Assembly (NCBI GenBank): GCA_001692895.1
Contig: KV748188.1
Span: 248,001 to 312,000 of the forward strand
Length of the DNA stretch: 64,000 nt
Reading direction: 5' to 3'
Origin: Cenococcum geophilum 1.58
Lineage: Eukaryota > Ascomycota > Dothideomycetes > Gloniales > Gloniaceae
The position numbers and the translations under genes were made by a program. Position 1 is the first letter of the stretch. Every line of letters starts with the position of its first letter. Below, piece after piece: positions 1 through 10,759 of the stretch. Below the pieces are notes generated by a model. The model was given only the letters and a program-made list of their open reading frames with translations. It searched no databases and was not told the origin of the DNA.

Positions 1-615
1 AAGCTAGATAGAGTAACTGCGTTTATATAAGCATTTTTAACTTCTAACTCTTTTAACTCTTATATATTAAGCTTCCTAGCCACAATATTGTAAAACTTAT
101 CGCTAATAAACCAATCATGGGCCTAATAGAACCCAATTTTACAAAGATTTATAAGATAAGAGACCGCCTTAGCAATACCAACCAGGTCGATATTAATCTC
201 CTTAAAAGTATCCTAACTCTTAGAGCTATAGCTAGTATCAGGATTACAATTTAAATTAGAGAATATAACATACTTAATAGAGGAGCGAAATATCTGGAGG
301 ACGCTAATTATATACTTATTAGTTATATTAAACTATAAATAACTAAAAAACATCTTAATAAAGAACTTAAATAACTAAGCCACTAGTTTTCTATTAGCTA
401 GACGGAGATTTAGTAAGTCTAGATATGCCTTACTATAAGGAGTAGGGATAGTAGGGTAAAGGCGATTAAGATAGGGAAGTTTAGGATTATAAAGGTAGAA
501 GCATATAATTTTAATAAACTCGGTTAAGAGAGTGAGAATAGTAGTGTAATTGCTGCTTTGGCCGCTTAAGCTATTAATAGACTTCTTAGCCGACAGCGCC
601 TTTATATTTAAGCGT
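1..615 (-). pseudogene. Unrecognised RIP-degraded coding frame
   Basis: Read on the minus strand through TAA/TAG, about 200 codons form one coherent frame with only a handful of stops, each placed where a Gln codon (CAA/CAG) is a likely ancestor. The composition is that of a folded, Leu/Ile/Lys-rich protein. No family motif was recognised. It continues beyond the left edge of the window, so its 3' end is not visible. It might be a host gene or a transposon-borne gene; its neighbour at 1446-3060 is a transposase on the same strand, but nothing joins the two. Confidence 0.35.
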
Positions 616-1445
616 TCCGGTTACTTCCTCTAGTAAGCGGCTTTTCGGCAAGCGATTATATCTAAGGATGTAGTTTAGAGATATATACGTTTAGTATAAA
701 ATATAGTAGGAGTTAACTACGACCGCTACTAACTATCCCTTTATATACTAGAGTCCTATACTTAGCGCTAAGCCTAGGACTCCAGCGTACAAAGGAATAC
801 TACTACTAACGGCCAGAAAGTAGGCCACGTGTTTAACTTAGCTTATAGTATTAGTGTTACGTAATAATACAGCTGTATTAACATAAGCGGTTGCACATTA
901 CTAAAATTATTTAAGTTGCGCCAAGACGACATTGTTTTAAAGAATTTTAGTTATAATATATATAATACTACACAATACGCGAATCGAGCGACAAGACAAC
1001 CATACTTATATAATTTTTAGGTAGGAAGGATCTTAAATATTAAGCAGTCATTATAGAACACGCTAACCATAATACTATAAAATTATTAGGGTGTAAACAG
1101 ATTCTAAATTGCCTAAAAGTTAAAGTACCTCTAACTTCTTTTAGAATATAAGGTGTTTTGTTACACCGGGGGGAGGTTATATACAACTTTTCTCTAAGCC
1201 AGCTTAAGTGGATCAAAAAGGGTTAGGGGAACTCGGAGAACTTTATGCTATCCTATAGGCTAAAGCCCTATAATATTAATAATTTCTAGAAAGCGAAGGC
1301 AATCGCCAATACTATAATAGCCCAGGATAAGGAGAACCGAAAGCTTTTAACAAGTCATCCTCTCCTTTCTATATAATTTATGCAACTATTTACGTAATAA
1401 CACTTATTAAAGCACGTTATTTATACTTATCACCGTTTAATAAAT
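616..1445. other. AT-rich stretch, no gene recognised
   Basis: No coherent frame was followed here. A short near-palindrome (ggtgt...acacc, about 1151-1166) lies between the transposase stop and this stretch. It could be part of a degraded terminal inverted repeat of the pogo-like element, but no convincing partner was found on the far side. Confidence 0.3.
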
Positions 1446-3060
1446 TTAATTAGTACTATTTGGCTCTAACTTATCCACCTCTAGCATAGGATTCCGACGC
1501 TTACAACCGCGTTTACCCTTACTCTTATATTCGGCAGCTTTCTCTTTCACAGCACGCTTCGCTTATACCTTACTAAGGTCCTCATAGCTTATCACCTTTG
1601 CCTTCCCTAGAACTAACGACCTAGTCAATCTCCGTATATAGACGTCTTTATTCACTCTAGACAAGAATTAATTTTGCTATATAAGGAGGGTTCGTTTAGT
1701 AAAGGAAGTTTAGGTAGTACTTATAAGCTTCTATATATGCTTCTATAGGCGCTGTTTACTTATATTATTAAGTATATCAGTATCCTACTTAATTATATTA
1801 TACAATAACGCAAGACCCCTTATTATTATAGGTGTTATAGGTATCTATAGTACTTCGTCTTATAGGCAGGACCCTACCTCTACCTCTAAAGCGGGTAGTC
1901 TGGCAAGAGGCGGCTTTAATATATCTCTAAGTACTCTATCTAGGTCAAATGGAAACAAACCAGTTACCTTCTAAGCGGCTATAATATTCCTTATAGTAAA
2001 CGCCCTTCTCCTTACAGGGCTATATAGAGAGATAAAATGCTCCTTATAGACTATATCAATACCTTCTCAAAATAGCTTTTTAACCTACTCGCAATAGGCT
2101 GCCTTTAAGGGAGTAAAGACTGCAATATCGCAAGGCTAAAGCTTATAGGAGGTATAGGAAGGGAGACGATATAGGATAATGTTGTTTTTAAAGCAAAATT
2201 CTAGGATCTTAAGTGTCTTATGCGTTCTAAAGCCGTCATAAATTAGTACCCATAGTTTATTATCAGCCTATGCTTTAGTTTGCGGATCAAATACTAGCTT
2301 AAGCCACTCTAAGCTGATTTTAAAGTCGTTGTATCCGTTTTCTAAATACCCAAAATACCATCTAGGGGTTGGATATATAGTCCAGTTACTTTAATAGGTT
2401 AAAGCTAGCTAGATTATAAGAGGGAGCAGCGACCTACTATTAGCACTTATACATTAATAGCGGTTACTATTGTCCGCTTAACACCCACAGCCCTATAGTT
2501 TTATAGGTGGTCCTTACCTATAAGGACCTTAACACTACCAAATATACTAAGCATAACTCCTATCTTATCTATATTATAGACATTTCTAGGCAAGATAGCT
2601 AAATTCTATAGGACTCCGCCAATCACCTTAAACTAGTATATAATCTTATTATATATATTATTCTTATAACGTTCCAAGTCTATTGCTCTGACCCTTCTTG
2701 CTTTAAGTTCTAGATGGCGTTTCTAAAAGGCCTAAGGCCAGTTCTTATATAGAGGCTTAATTGGCTTATCTACTATAGAACGTTAATGGGCGATACTATA
2801 GGCTAGGGAACGTATAAACTTTATTCGCATAGGTTGTCCGAGACTAGATATTAGTAATAAGAACCTAATAAGTACTTTCTCTTCCTCTAGGGTAAGGTAT
2901 TGCTAAAGCTAGGCTTGTGCCGCTTTTAACCTTCGTCCTTAATAACGATAATAAAGGGTAAAGAGAGGGACATTACCCTATTCTGCTAGGGCTGTAAATA
3001 TTCTAGGTATGTTAGGACGGAGGCATTGCGCTAGCACCTAGCTAGCTAGGTCGTCTATAC
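1446..3060 (-). mobile_element. Pogo/Fot-like DDE transposase, RIP-inactivated
   Basis: A degraded DNA transposon gene. From the N-terminus on the minus strand it shows a psq/CENP-B helix-turn-helix region (about 3060-2690), the first catalytic Asp in a Y-N-I-D-K-I-G context (codon at 2567-2569, from an N-M-D-E-T-G-like motif), and the second Asp in L-I-Y-D-G-F-R-T-H (codon at 2235-2237). A L-P-S-Y-T-S-Y-K-L-*-P-C-D block follows at about 2105-2170 (family form S-H-T-S-H-K-L-Q-P-C-D). The basic tail K-G-K-R-G-C-K-R-R lies near 1500-1535, and the stop is TAA at 1446-1448. His-to-Tyr and Gln-to-stop changes fit RIP. One frameshift lies near 2375. The terminal inverted repeats were not found. 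The family identification is firm; the 5' end is approximate. Confidence 0.9.
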
Positions 3061-3764
3061 TATAAACATAGAATCACTAACACGGCTTAAGGCCATAATG
3101 CATAATGCAAAAATAAGACTCTAATAATAGCACGCACGTATAACTTATAGAAGTTTCTAGAAAGACGCCACACGTATTTTAAATTAGGAATAGTATAAAA
3201 TATAATACAGCTACTTAGTCCTTAATATAACGTGATATAAGTCTTCGCGCTAAAGGCATGTGGCGTTTTACGCAGATCCCTCTTATAGAGAAACTTTATA
3301 ACGCCTACTTCTAAGGGCTAAGTGGCTTCTAAACCTCACAGTTGCATATTTTATTAATAAAGGTATTATTTAAATACTCTAAAATCCGAAAATACGTAAC
3401 CAGTTTTAGTAAAGCAAGAGTATAATACTAAATTGGTTTGAGATATGGCGAATAGAACAATCAACAGCATAACTAAAATCTCTATATTTTTCTCGCTGGA
3501 GACTAGTATTCTAGGAGGAAATCGCTAAAGAACTATAATATATTGGCTAGAACATTATTAAGTCATAGGGGAAAGACTAAAACGCTAGAATAGGAAATCT
3601 TTCTTATTATAGCGGGTTTCTCGGTGCGCAAGGATAAATGTTAGTTACAATTTCTATAGCTTATATCGATGACCTACTATCACCGCGACATTATAAGCTC
3701 TCTAAAGGGCTATAGCAGTAGGCGTATAAATATCTATTCAAGCTCTACTCTTTTACGCTTCCTT
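3061..3764. other. AT-rich stretch, no gene recognised
   Basis: This flanks the 5' side of the transposase. Two imperfect inverted copies of a gtggcg(t)-type motif occur at about 3165-3175 and 3256-3270 and could be remnants of element termini, but the match is weak. Nothing else is supported. Confidence 0.25.
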
Positions 3765-4055
3765 AAAGGCCTTATAACTTTATCATCCATTCTTTAGGCT
3801 TTATTAAGTTTATCATCCTTATTCTTAGGGTCCTTCGGGCCTTCATCCGGGCTATTCTCCCTACTTTGCTCCGGGCTCTCCTCCAGGCTATCCTCTTCCG
3901 TATCCATCTCCCCTTCCCTCTCCTTTAAATAATCCATTAATGATAAAGCGTACCTTTCTACTACCTTTAAGAATTTATCCTTACCCTAGAGATCTATTAG
4001 CGTTCTCTTAGGATACCAATCCCATTTATTATTCTAAGTTCTCGCCAGAAAGGTA
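3765..4055 (-). pseudogene. Acidic, disordered protein fragment, unrecognised
   Basis: The minus frame is open for about 70 codons apart from two amber-type stops. It begins with an R-T-*-N-K-W-D-W-Y-P-K-R-T region, followed by a helical stretch and then a strongly acidic Ser/Pro/Glu/Asp/Lys-rich tail (about 3800-3930) typical of an intrinsically disordered segment. The codons of the acidic tail (GAG, GAA, GAT) contain few RIP targets, which probably explains why it stayed open. No family was recognised. Confidence 0.35.
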
Positions 4056-4977
4056 TGTTAATTAAATTAATAGTGTGTCGTTCTAAAGATAAGACGAGGA
4101 TTGCGTAAAGCTTCGCGTTTTAGGCAGGGATTATACGGAGGACCTATGCATATTATATATTTACTAGTATGGGAGGGGTATAAGTTATAGTATTAATAAT
4201 GTGCTTTTATAATAGATATACCAGGTTCAATTAATTCCTTATATATACTACACCTTCTAAATTCTGGATTAGTTTTGGTTGCTATACTAGGGAATAAAGA
4301 CGCGGTTTTAATGTTCTTATAGAGCCTTAGTCGATCCCTGTCATTCATACGCGTAAATATTAATACTCGTTATCTACCTTTAAGAATTTATATTCCTTTA
4401 ATCTGACGTTCGTCGTATAGAAGGTTAATTAGTTAAATTAAAAAGTATAGGTCCTCTTAAAACCACAAGGCTAGAGTTACGCAAAATCCTAGCTATATAA
4501 ATTTTAAGAATTGTTTACGTATATGATTAGGTCCAATATCCTTAAAGAACAACGCTATAAGGTTATCGAGAGGAGGCGGGGTCCCCTTATCTAGCAAAAC
4601 AATCAATTTCTACTTAGGGCCTATTGTTAGATTCTCGCTCTTTGCACTTTGTAATAGGCGAGGTACCCCGTTATATATATAAGCGCCCTACGGAACTTTT
4701 AAACGGTCCTTAATTTTCCACTTCCTATTATTATTTCTCGAAAAGTTAGGGGCACTATATAAAAACGGATTTATATTCTTAGCGATTAAGCGTTTTAGGT
4801 AAGGCAATAAACCTAAAAACTAAATTGCTATAACACTATAAATATCGTCTAACCTCTATAGCCCGTCAACCCTATTATAGCGCACTTAGTATAAAAGCTT
4901 AGTTAATAGAGCAGGATCTATTAGTAGCTAGTAAACTAGAATTCTAAGATAAAGACTAGAAGAAGGCTAAGGAAAGT
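4056..4977. other. No gene recognised
   Basis: RIP-type, TpA-rich sequence. Short coding-like stretches can be read on the minus strand, but none gave a recognisable motif or a long frame. Confidence 0.25.
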
Positions 4978-5105
4978 TTCTATTACCAATTCTGACTAAA
5001 TGACGACGTAGTCGTTATTATATTTGCTACCTATTTTATATATATAAAGAGCTTCTAGAGCCCTCTTTAATAAACAGAGTTCTTATCCTAATTGTCCATT
5101 TAATA
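4978..5105 (-). repeat. Truncated family-B LTR fragment
   Basis: The reverse complement matches the first part of the LTR at 5862-6132: the TATTAAA-GGACAATTA start (right end, 5105), the shared AAGAACTCTGT core, a TATATATA box, and the block ATAACGACTACG-TCAT. Similarity stops at about 4978, so the 3' part is missing. Pyrimidine-rich sequence at 5106-5145 resembles the 3' part of family A, so this copy may sit in or beside another LTR remnant. Confidence 0.65.
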
Positions 5106-5459
5106 GCTACCTACCTATTAACTCAGTCACCTACCCCAAACTATAGCAAATTCACCTTAAAGGCATTTATATAAACCGTTACCTATTATATATACTTACT
5201 AATAAGCCGTTTAACTACCCCCTCTAAAGTAGTACCTTTATACAGAATCTATTAGTAATAGTCTCTAGCCGAGCCCCTAGCTCCACGTATACCGTAACAC
5301 AAAGTAGGTTACGCTATAGTATTTTACGACGTCCGTTACGACGTCTATTACGGCATCCTATAATGGTGCTAGAGCGCGTTACTTGTTACTTTACCGTTTC
5401 TAGGGTAATTTGCCGCAATTTGCCGTTTTCTAGCAATCTACCAAATTCTGCCAAGTCGC
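5106..5459. other. Repeat-flanking sequence, no gene recognised
   Basis: It contains a family-A-like LTR tail at about 5106-5145, followed by a CG-containing stretch (5290-5450) with repeated TTACG and TTGCCG motifs. The reverse complement of the latter continues directly from the 3' end of the LTR at 5460-6364 and could be internal sequence of that element, or simply its flank. A CCGTAACA motif at 5292-5299 repeats the outer end of that LTR. Confidence 0.35.
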
Positions 5460-5670
5460 TATTAGCTCGCTTACTACTAGCGCCTTAACAACCCCTTTAT
5501 ATCTCGCCAGTCTCTACCAGTCTTCTTCTTCTCCTTAGCTTAGTATTCTTATATAGTAGCAATCTACAAGCTTCAGTTCAGAAGCATTTATACGAGCCCG
5601 TTATATATCTATTATAACGTCCGTTGCCTAAATTTATATAGGGATATATATAATCATTAACAAAGTTAAT

Positions 5671-5832
5671 TATCAACCGGAAGTCCGTGCGCAGGTTTAG
5701 AATAAGAAGTCTATATATTGAATATAGCTCTAGGGCCTCTATATATACATAAGAAAGGTAACTAAGTCAGTAACTAAGTTAAGGGGTCGGTGACCGAGTC
5801 AAGGTGGTAAAGAAATCTAATTTAGGTCGACA
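5671..5832 (+). repeat. Solo LTR, family A (short form)
   Basis: It begins TATCAACC (RIP form of TGTCAACC) and ends AGGTCGACA. The five bases on each side, TTAAT at 5666-5670 and TTAAT at 5833-5837, are identical, the target-site duplication expected of LTR retrotransposon insertion. It carries the shared core (AGAAGTCTATATATTG, CTCTAGGGCCTCTATATATA). At 162 bp it is shorter than the 235-bp copies at 11847 and 23384. It is inserted within the family-C LTR. No internal gag/pol sequence is attached. Confidence 0.85.
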
Positions 5833-5861
5833 TTAATAAAGCCACTTATGTAAGGTCTAGG

Positions 5862-6132
5862 TATTAAACGGACAATTAAGTATAAGAACTCTATCTATTA
5901 AAGAGGGTTTTTAAAGCCTCTATATATATACCAAATAGGTGACAAATAGGTTGCAAATAGAATAACGACTACGTTGTCATTCTGTAATAGAAACAGGTAT
6001 AGACATTTAATAAGACATTTAATAAGACATACGAGGAGATATACAAGGTAAGGAGCGGGGTATTAAAACATAGGGTTCTAGGCTTAAAGCCAGTATTAAA
6101 ATAGTAGTAAGGAAATCCAATCTAGTTCGACA
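5862..6132 (+). repeat. Solo LTR, family B
   Basis: A 271-bp LTR beginning TATTAAACGGACAATTA (RIP form of TGTTAAAC) and ending TTCGACA. It is flanked by identical CTAGG duplications at 5857-5861 and 6133-6137. It shares the AAGAACTCTATCTATTAAA and CTCTATATATA core with family A and contains a repeated GACATTTAATAA motif at 6002-6026. It is inserted in the family-C LTR only 24 bp from the previous insertion and its duplication. Confidence 0.88.
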
Positions 6133-6484
6133 CTAGGGCTATATATAGGCTTAAAATAATCGCAAGAACTCGTTACGGACTCAGTTAATTAAGGCACAGG
6201 CACGGTAAAGGAAGGGCGCCAGCCTATATAATTAGTAGTCTACTAACGAAGATCTAATGCTAAAGAAAAGATAAGTAGTAACGCAAGTAGTTTTATACAG
6301 TCCCCTAATCATATAAGCTCTGCGTCTACTATAACCGCTACCATTTTCTACTAGTGCCGTAACACTATAAGCCCTATGCAATCAATACGACGCTATTTAT
6401 AACGTTATAACAGAAATTTAGATAAATTGAGGCTCTAATAATTACCAAGACAAATTAAGGCTTATTATATCTGTAAATTAAAAG

Positions 6485-6780
6485 ATGGCGGATAAAGTAC
6501 CACTTAGTTATTATAAAGGGACATCCCCCTATATTCAATTTTATAGGGTTAAAGAGGAGTAATAGCGTGCAGAAGTTCTAATCTAGATTTTCATTAATCT
6601 GCTAGATAAAACTTTATTAGTAGCTATACTAAACGAATATACCTAGGCCGATTGCCTAGAAAACTGCCTCCATTAATGCCTCCGTTTATATTTCTACCTC
6701 TATTTTTAGCATGCCTCTTTACTGCGTTTTCTAGCATCTAAGACACTTTTGCTCTATATATATAGATAGGATAGCCTAAA
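6485..6780 (+). pseudogene. Unrecognised RIP-degraded frame
   Basis: It starts with ATG GCG GAT at 6485 and reads about 70 codons with stops that fit former Gln/Trp codons (for example the two adjacent stops after a K-E-E). Motifs such as S-P-Y-I-Q-F-Y-R and L-L-D-K-T-L-L-V-A look like a real protein. No family was recognised. It lies upstream of the AA11 fossil in the same orientation but is not clearly part of it. Confidence 0.35.
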
Positions 6781-7023
6781 ATACTTTTCGAGTCAGTCCT
6801 TAGCGCACTAAAAATATTCTTAGTGCTCGTTAATCCTTCTCTCTTTAGTAACGCTTACTCCTTCTAATTCTAACGTATTTCTAGGGTATTACATCTTTAG
6901 TAATAACCCGTTAAGACGTAAACACCTATTTAACAAAAGTTCTCGCATCGCTTAGCTAGTCTGGCGATTTCTTAGCAATAGTCTGCTCGATCTTTACATT
7001 ACGCTCTCTTTACAACTTAAGAT
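6781..7023. other. Region upstream of the AA11 fossil
   Basis: It presumably holds the degraded promoter and 5' leader of the AA11 gene. TATA-like tracts lie near 6755-6765, but with TpA enriched everywhere these are not diagnostic. No other feature was seen. Confidence 0.3.
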
Positions 7024-8142
7024 ATATTAGCACTAACTACCTTGGCCACTATAGCCCTTATACTCTTTGCCTTAGTTAACGCGTATATGAAGTTAAACAA
7101 ACCTATGCCGTACGGCAAAGATACTCTTAATAACAATCCCCTTAATAATACGGGAGACGATTTCCCCTGCAAGTAGCGCACTAGTATTTACAATATTTCA
7201 GAGATAAACAATAATATTAAAGTGGGAGTTCCTTAAGAGCTTAGCTTTATTAGTAGTGCGGTCCACAGTAGGGGCTCTTACTAGGTTAGTATTACTTTAG
7301 ACAAGAAGCCCATAAAGAATAGTTAGTAGAAAGTTGTCTATAGCATTATCGGCGGTTGCCCTTCAAATGTAACAGAAAACCTTGTTGCTAATATAGACGG
7401 TAACGGTGCCGCTGTTTTCTAGTATACGCTTCCTAAAGGTATGCTAAATAGTTAGTATACTCTAGGCTGGATATGGTTTAATAAGGTTGGCAACCGCGAA
7501 ATATATATAAACTGTGCACTAATTACGGTAACTGGTGGCGGCAATGACAACTCGGTTATAGAGAAGCTTCTGGATATATTTATTGCTAACATTTCTTTTA
7601 AGACCTACAATATTCCCGAAAATTTTAACTACCAATTCCCAAATCCTGGTAACTCTATTAAGACTTAACAGGCAGCAGATATTAGTACTTCTCTTAGTAG
7701 GAACTATACTTTTATAACTAAGATAGGTACTAAAGCAGGAACTCTGGGTTCGGCTAGCAGGGTTACCTCCTCTACTACTGCTAGCGCCCTAGCAGCTACT
7801 AGCGCCGTTTCTACACCTACGGCAACCTCCAACTTAGGTGCTCTGGGTACATCCTCTGCAGCTATAGCTCTAATATCCTTTATAACCCTTACCGTTATAA
7901 ATACGGCTGCCGCTCTAATTAGTGGCACTAGTATTAGTACTATACCGATAGCTTTAAGCACATGCTTCCCTTACTCCAACGACAGTACCATTATCTGCAT
8001 TAGTACTACCTAGTTCGGTTTCTATAACTACGGCTGTGCTATACTATAAGACCTTACCGCTAGCATAACCTACTTAAACGGAATAATTAGCAAGCAAAGC
8101 ATTGTCCGCCGCATTCCACCCCATAGAATCCAATCAAATTAA
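7024..8142 (+). pseudogene. AA11 lytic polysaccharide monooxygenase, RIP-inactivated
   Basis: AA11 enzymes are secreted copper LPMOs that oxidatively cleave chitin. One uninterrupted frame of 372 codons runs from ATA (probably former ATG) at 7024 to TAA at 8140-8142. It reads a signal peptide ending V-N-A, then Y-M-K-L-N-K-P-M-P-Y-G-K-D-T-L-N-N (from 7084). V-H-S-R-G-S is at 7261, G-W-I-W-F-N-K-V-G-N-R-E at 7468-7500, and I-N-C-A-L-I-T-V-T-G-G-G follows. After that come a Ser/Thr/Ala-rich linker and a small C-terminal Cys-type module (F-G-F-Y-N-Y-G at 8014) like the X278 appendage. The copper-binding N-terminal His is replaced by Tyr (TAT, 7084-7086); the second His (7264-7266) remains. Ten internal TAA/TAG stops occur (7174, 7234, 7282, 7324, 7327, 7420, 7453, 7666, 8011, 8047), most where Gln or Trp is expected. 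There are no indels. Confidence 0.92.
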
Positions 8143-8494
8143 TAAAATTAAGGACTCGTACTTAAAAATTTAAAGCTTTTAATATTACTTAATTCTTAAG
8201 CCACAAGATGGCGTATTTATTTTCTAAAGCTACTAAAGGATCGTATATTTCTCCCTATAAATCAATAAACACTAAGATAGTAACTATAAAGGGAAAAGAC
8301 TAAACTTAAAAGAGTAGATGTGAAAAACAAATAGGAAATTAATAGTAAATAGTAATAAGTTATTAGCGTATATATAAAGAGCCTAGTTAATATTAATAAT
8401 AAAACAATAGTTTATTCCTCTAGGTTCTCATGGCTTACTTATTATTAGACCCTAGTTTTATTTAAAGTATATAAGCAAAGAGAACGCCTAAAGC
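8143..8494. other. 3' flank of the AA11 fossil, nothing recognised
   Basis: AT-rich sequence without a followed frame. It should contain the former 3' untranslated region. Confidence 0.3.
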
Positions 8495-8713
8495 TTATTT
8501 TTTATATTTTTTTATATTTTTATATCCATTATATTTTCGCGATCCCACAGTGTTATAATCTTTGTCAATTATAGTAAGGTTCCCACCCATACGATATTGC
8601 CAAATTTTATCGGCAATTGCAGAGACGGTATTATATTCGCGTTTTGGCGGAGGCATAGGCAAAAAGAGAAAGAAAGAAGCGTAACGTACGTTAGGCAAGT
8701 TTGGTTGCTTCAA
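8495..8713 (-). pseudogene. Short open frame, unrecognised
   Basis: A 72-codon minus-strand frame that is fully open. This is unusual in this window, where stops usually occur within 20-40 codons. It starts M-K-Q-P-N-L-P-N, contains P-M-P-P-P-K-R-E-Y and ends in a Lys/Tyr-rich tail (Y-K-N-I-K-K-Y-K-K). There is no recognisable family. It could be a fragment of an older gene or a chance survivor. Confidence 0.25.
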
Positions 8714-9690
8714 TTTAATTCATAGTGCAGCAGGTTAGAATAATGAAAAATAGACACGTTAAATATATATCAGAAATTAGCGATAAGGTGCTAACTAAGC
8801 TCTATAAAGTCAAACTCTGTATACAATCTAGATAGATATTAACCGCATTATCTACATTACGAATCAGTTAATATTTATCATCTACGTCATCTCTATCATT
8901 AATTAGACCCTTAAGACTACTCTGCTGTGACCTTATAACCTTGTAATTCCAACAATATATTAAGGGTTATCTGGTTAACATCGCCAAGGCGCTATTTTGC
9001 CTCCAAATAATATATGATTTAAAACCTACGGGAACTAAACTAAACGGATACATATACTAGTTCGTTACTTCTTACCCTATTTTCGCTGTTAGTCAATTAT
9101 AAGTCCTAAACAATCTGTCTATTTCCCTAAGCCACCCTTTACGTCTTACTTATATCCGCTCAATCATCCTAAGTATTAGGCTATGCGCTACTTTGAAGAT
9201 CATATAGTTTGTTGCTCTGCTTATATTAAACCTTTTCAATTCTTATACCGAGAGGGGCTTAGCCATACTAAAAGTATTAATTCCTACGTTTAGCCCTTAG
9301 GTAGTCGCTTTTACAGTACAGCGAACTAACGTATTTGCCTTAAAATCCCTCCTTAATTTTAAGCAGTCCGAGTACTGCTAAAAACCATAGAGGAAAAGTT
9401 CCTACAAGACCAATTTCGGCAAGACCACCAACACTCCGCTAGACTTTATAAAAATAGTCATAAGAGCATAAAGTAAAGAAGTAAATCACAGCATAAAAAG
9501 GCATATGTCTATAAAGAGGGCTAAAGAGAGTACTATAATAGAAGGGGATAAGATAAGCATTATATAGGATACGCAGGCTATAGTGCGGAGGCACAACAGC
9601 CTTTAAGAAAAAAATACGTGTATATATAGCGATGACAATTCTTTCCTAGCGTTGCAAAAAAATGCTAGTACTTCCATTCTATGGTAACAG
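8714..9690 (+). other. Coding-like stretch, unrecognised
   Basis: On the plus strand, fragments such as G-A-I-L-P-P-N-N-I (about 8987-9015) and E-D-H-I-V-C-C-S-A-Y-I-K-P-F (about 9196-9240) read as protein between RIP-type stops, suggesting a fossil gene. The frame was not followed end to end and no motif was identified. Confidence 0.25.
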
Positions 9691-10215
9691 AGAAGCAAAA
9701 GCTGGCTTAGCTAGTCCTCTTTAATATCTAGCGTTAGATAAAAAAGACTATAAAGTAACCATAATAAGCAATCCTTTTTCCTAGTATCTTCTACTACATG
9801 CCAAATAAGCCTTTTAGGTATAATATTAACATTGCCAATTTATATATCATTAACAGGTCTCTAAAAATCTTAAACTTAATTTAGATTTATAACCACTTTA
9901 ACCAATTTTAGATTGTTAAACCCTAAGTATTCGAAATCGTAGAGGTATACTGCTATCGTTACTATATTGCAATACCCAGCTATCCTAGATATAAAAGTAA
10001 GGTCTAAATATTTGATTAAGGAACGAATCTTTAGGTGAGGTAGAAATGTATATAGCTTCGATACGGTACGTAGGGATTTATAGGGCTTAAGGAGGAAGGT
10101 ATTTTCTCCGTAGAATACCTCAAGAGCCTCTAATATAAATGTTCTGCATATTAATATTAGCTCTAACAGCATTTTCCTTAAAATGATAGAAGAACGCCAG
10201 TAGATTGGCCTTCTA
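9690..10215 (-). pseudogene. 2EXR/DUF7730-like fungal protein, degraded
   Basis: The minus frame includes a 98-codon open stretch (10172-9876). Its L-L-E-L-I-L-I-C-R-T-F-I-L-E-A-L-E-V-F-Y region and following G-E-N-T-F match the common fungal pattern in which a conserved cysteine-arginine helix (I-L-x-x-C-R-x-I-x-x-E-A-L) precedes F/Y-Y-x-x-N-T-F. This is seen in 2EXR and DUF7730 proteins of unknown function. Downstream codons carry amber/ochre changes near probable Trp codons and continue towards 9690. It is probably a fragment of a longer gene. The family call rests on this short motif only. Confidence 0.5.
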
Positions 10216-10759
10216 AGAATAATAAGATAATAAAAGATTCGTAAATATAGCTTATAGGGAGATCTAAGATGCCAACTCTAGGTTAGGGGGGTTTCACTAC
10301 TCTGGAAGTAGAATTTAAACTAAGCGAGTTGCTATATATTATACTTATTACGTAAAAGGGTACTAAGGATGACTTCAAAATTAAAAAGGAAAGAGGAAAG
10401 GCTTTAAGCTTTAAATTATAATAGGTCGCTCGCAAAACCAGCTTCCGCCCTCTTGAAAATTTGCCCGCTTTCTACCTACCTACTTCCTTTACTCCCTCGC
10501 AATCATTCCGAGACCTCCTTACTCTAAGTGTCAATTTAGTAAATAGATAAGTAATTCACCTTTCTTTTAACTACCTTTTAGGATTTAAGGCTAGGCTAAT
10601 AGTTATAAGTATAGGATTATTAACGGCTATAAAGCATTTTCAATTAATCTAATTACTTTCTAAACCATAAGTATATAAAGTTTAATTTAGTATATATAGC
10701 AGTAATCGGGCTAGAACTTATTCTTAGCCCTTTTTATATATCTAAAGCCTAAAAAAGCA
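10216..10759. other. No gene recognised
   Basis: RIP-type sequence with no frame of note. Confidence 0.25.

Larger units (their letters stand above)
5460..6364 (-). mobile_element. Family-C LTR, split by two nested LTR insertions
   Basis: The reverse complement runs from TGTTACGG (at 6364) to a GAGCTAATA end (at 5460) and matches 17896-18356 on the plus strand. Shared blocks include a TTAGATC-TCGTT region, TGTGCCTTAATTAACT, GGGCTCGTATAAAT, a purine-rich GGAGAAGAAGAAGAC run and GGCGCTAGTAGTAAGCGAG. Two other LTRs (5671-5832 and 5862-6132) interrupt it. Removing each insertion and one copy of its target duplication leaves 462 bp, against 461 bp in the other copy. No matching 5-bp duplication was found around this LTR itself (gtcgc left, ctata right), so it may be one end of a longer element. 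Confidence 0.8.

Noticed and set aside
1140-3350. Terminal inverted repeats and TA duplications of the pogo-like element
   Set aside because: Candidate motifs near 1151 and 3165-3270 do not pair convincingly after allowing for RIP.
7704-7961. 85-codon minus-strand open frame, Val/Ala-rich
   Set aside because: It is antisense to the Ser/Thr/Ala linker of the AA11 fossil, whose plus frame gives a clear family match; a shadow.
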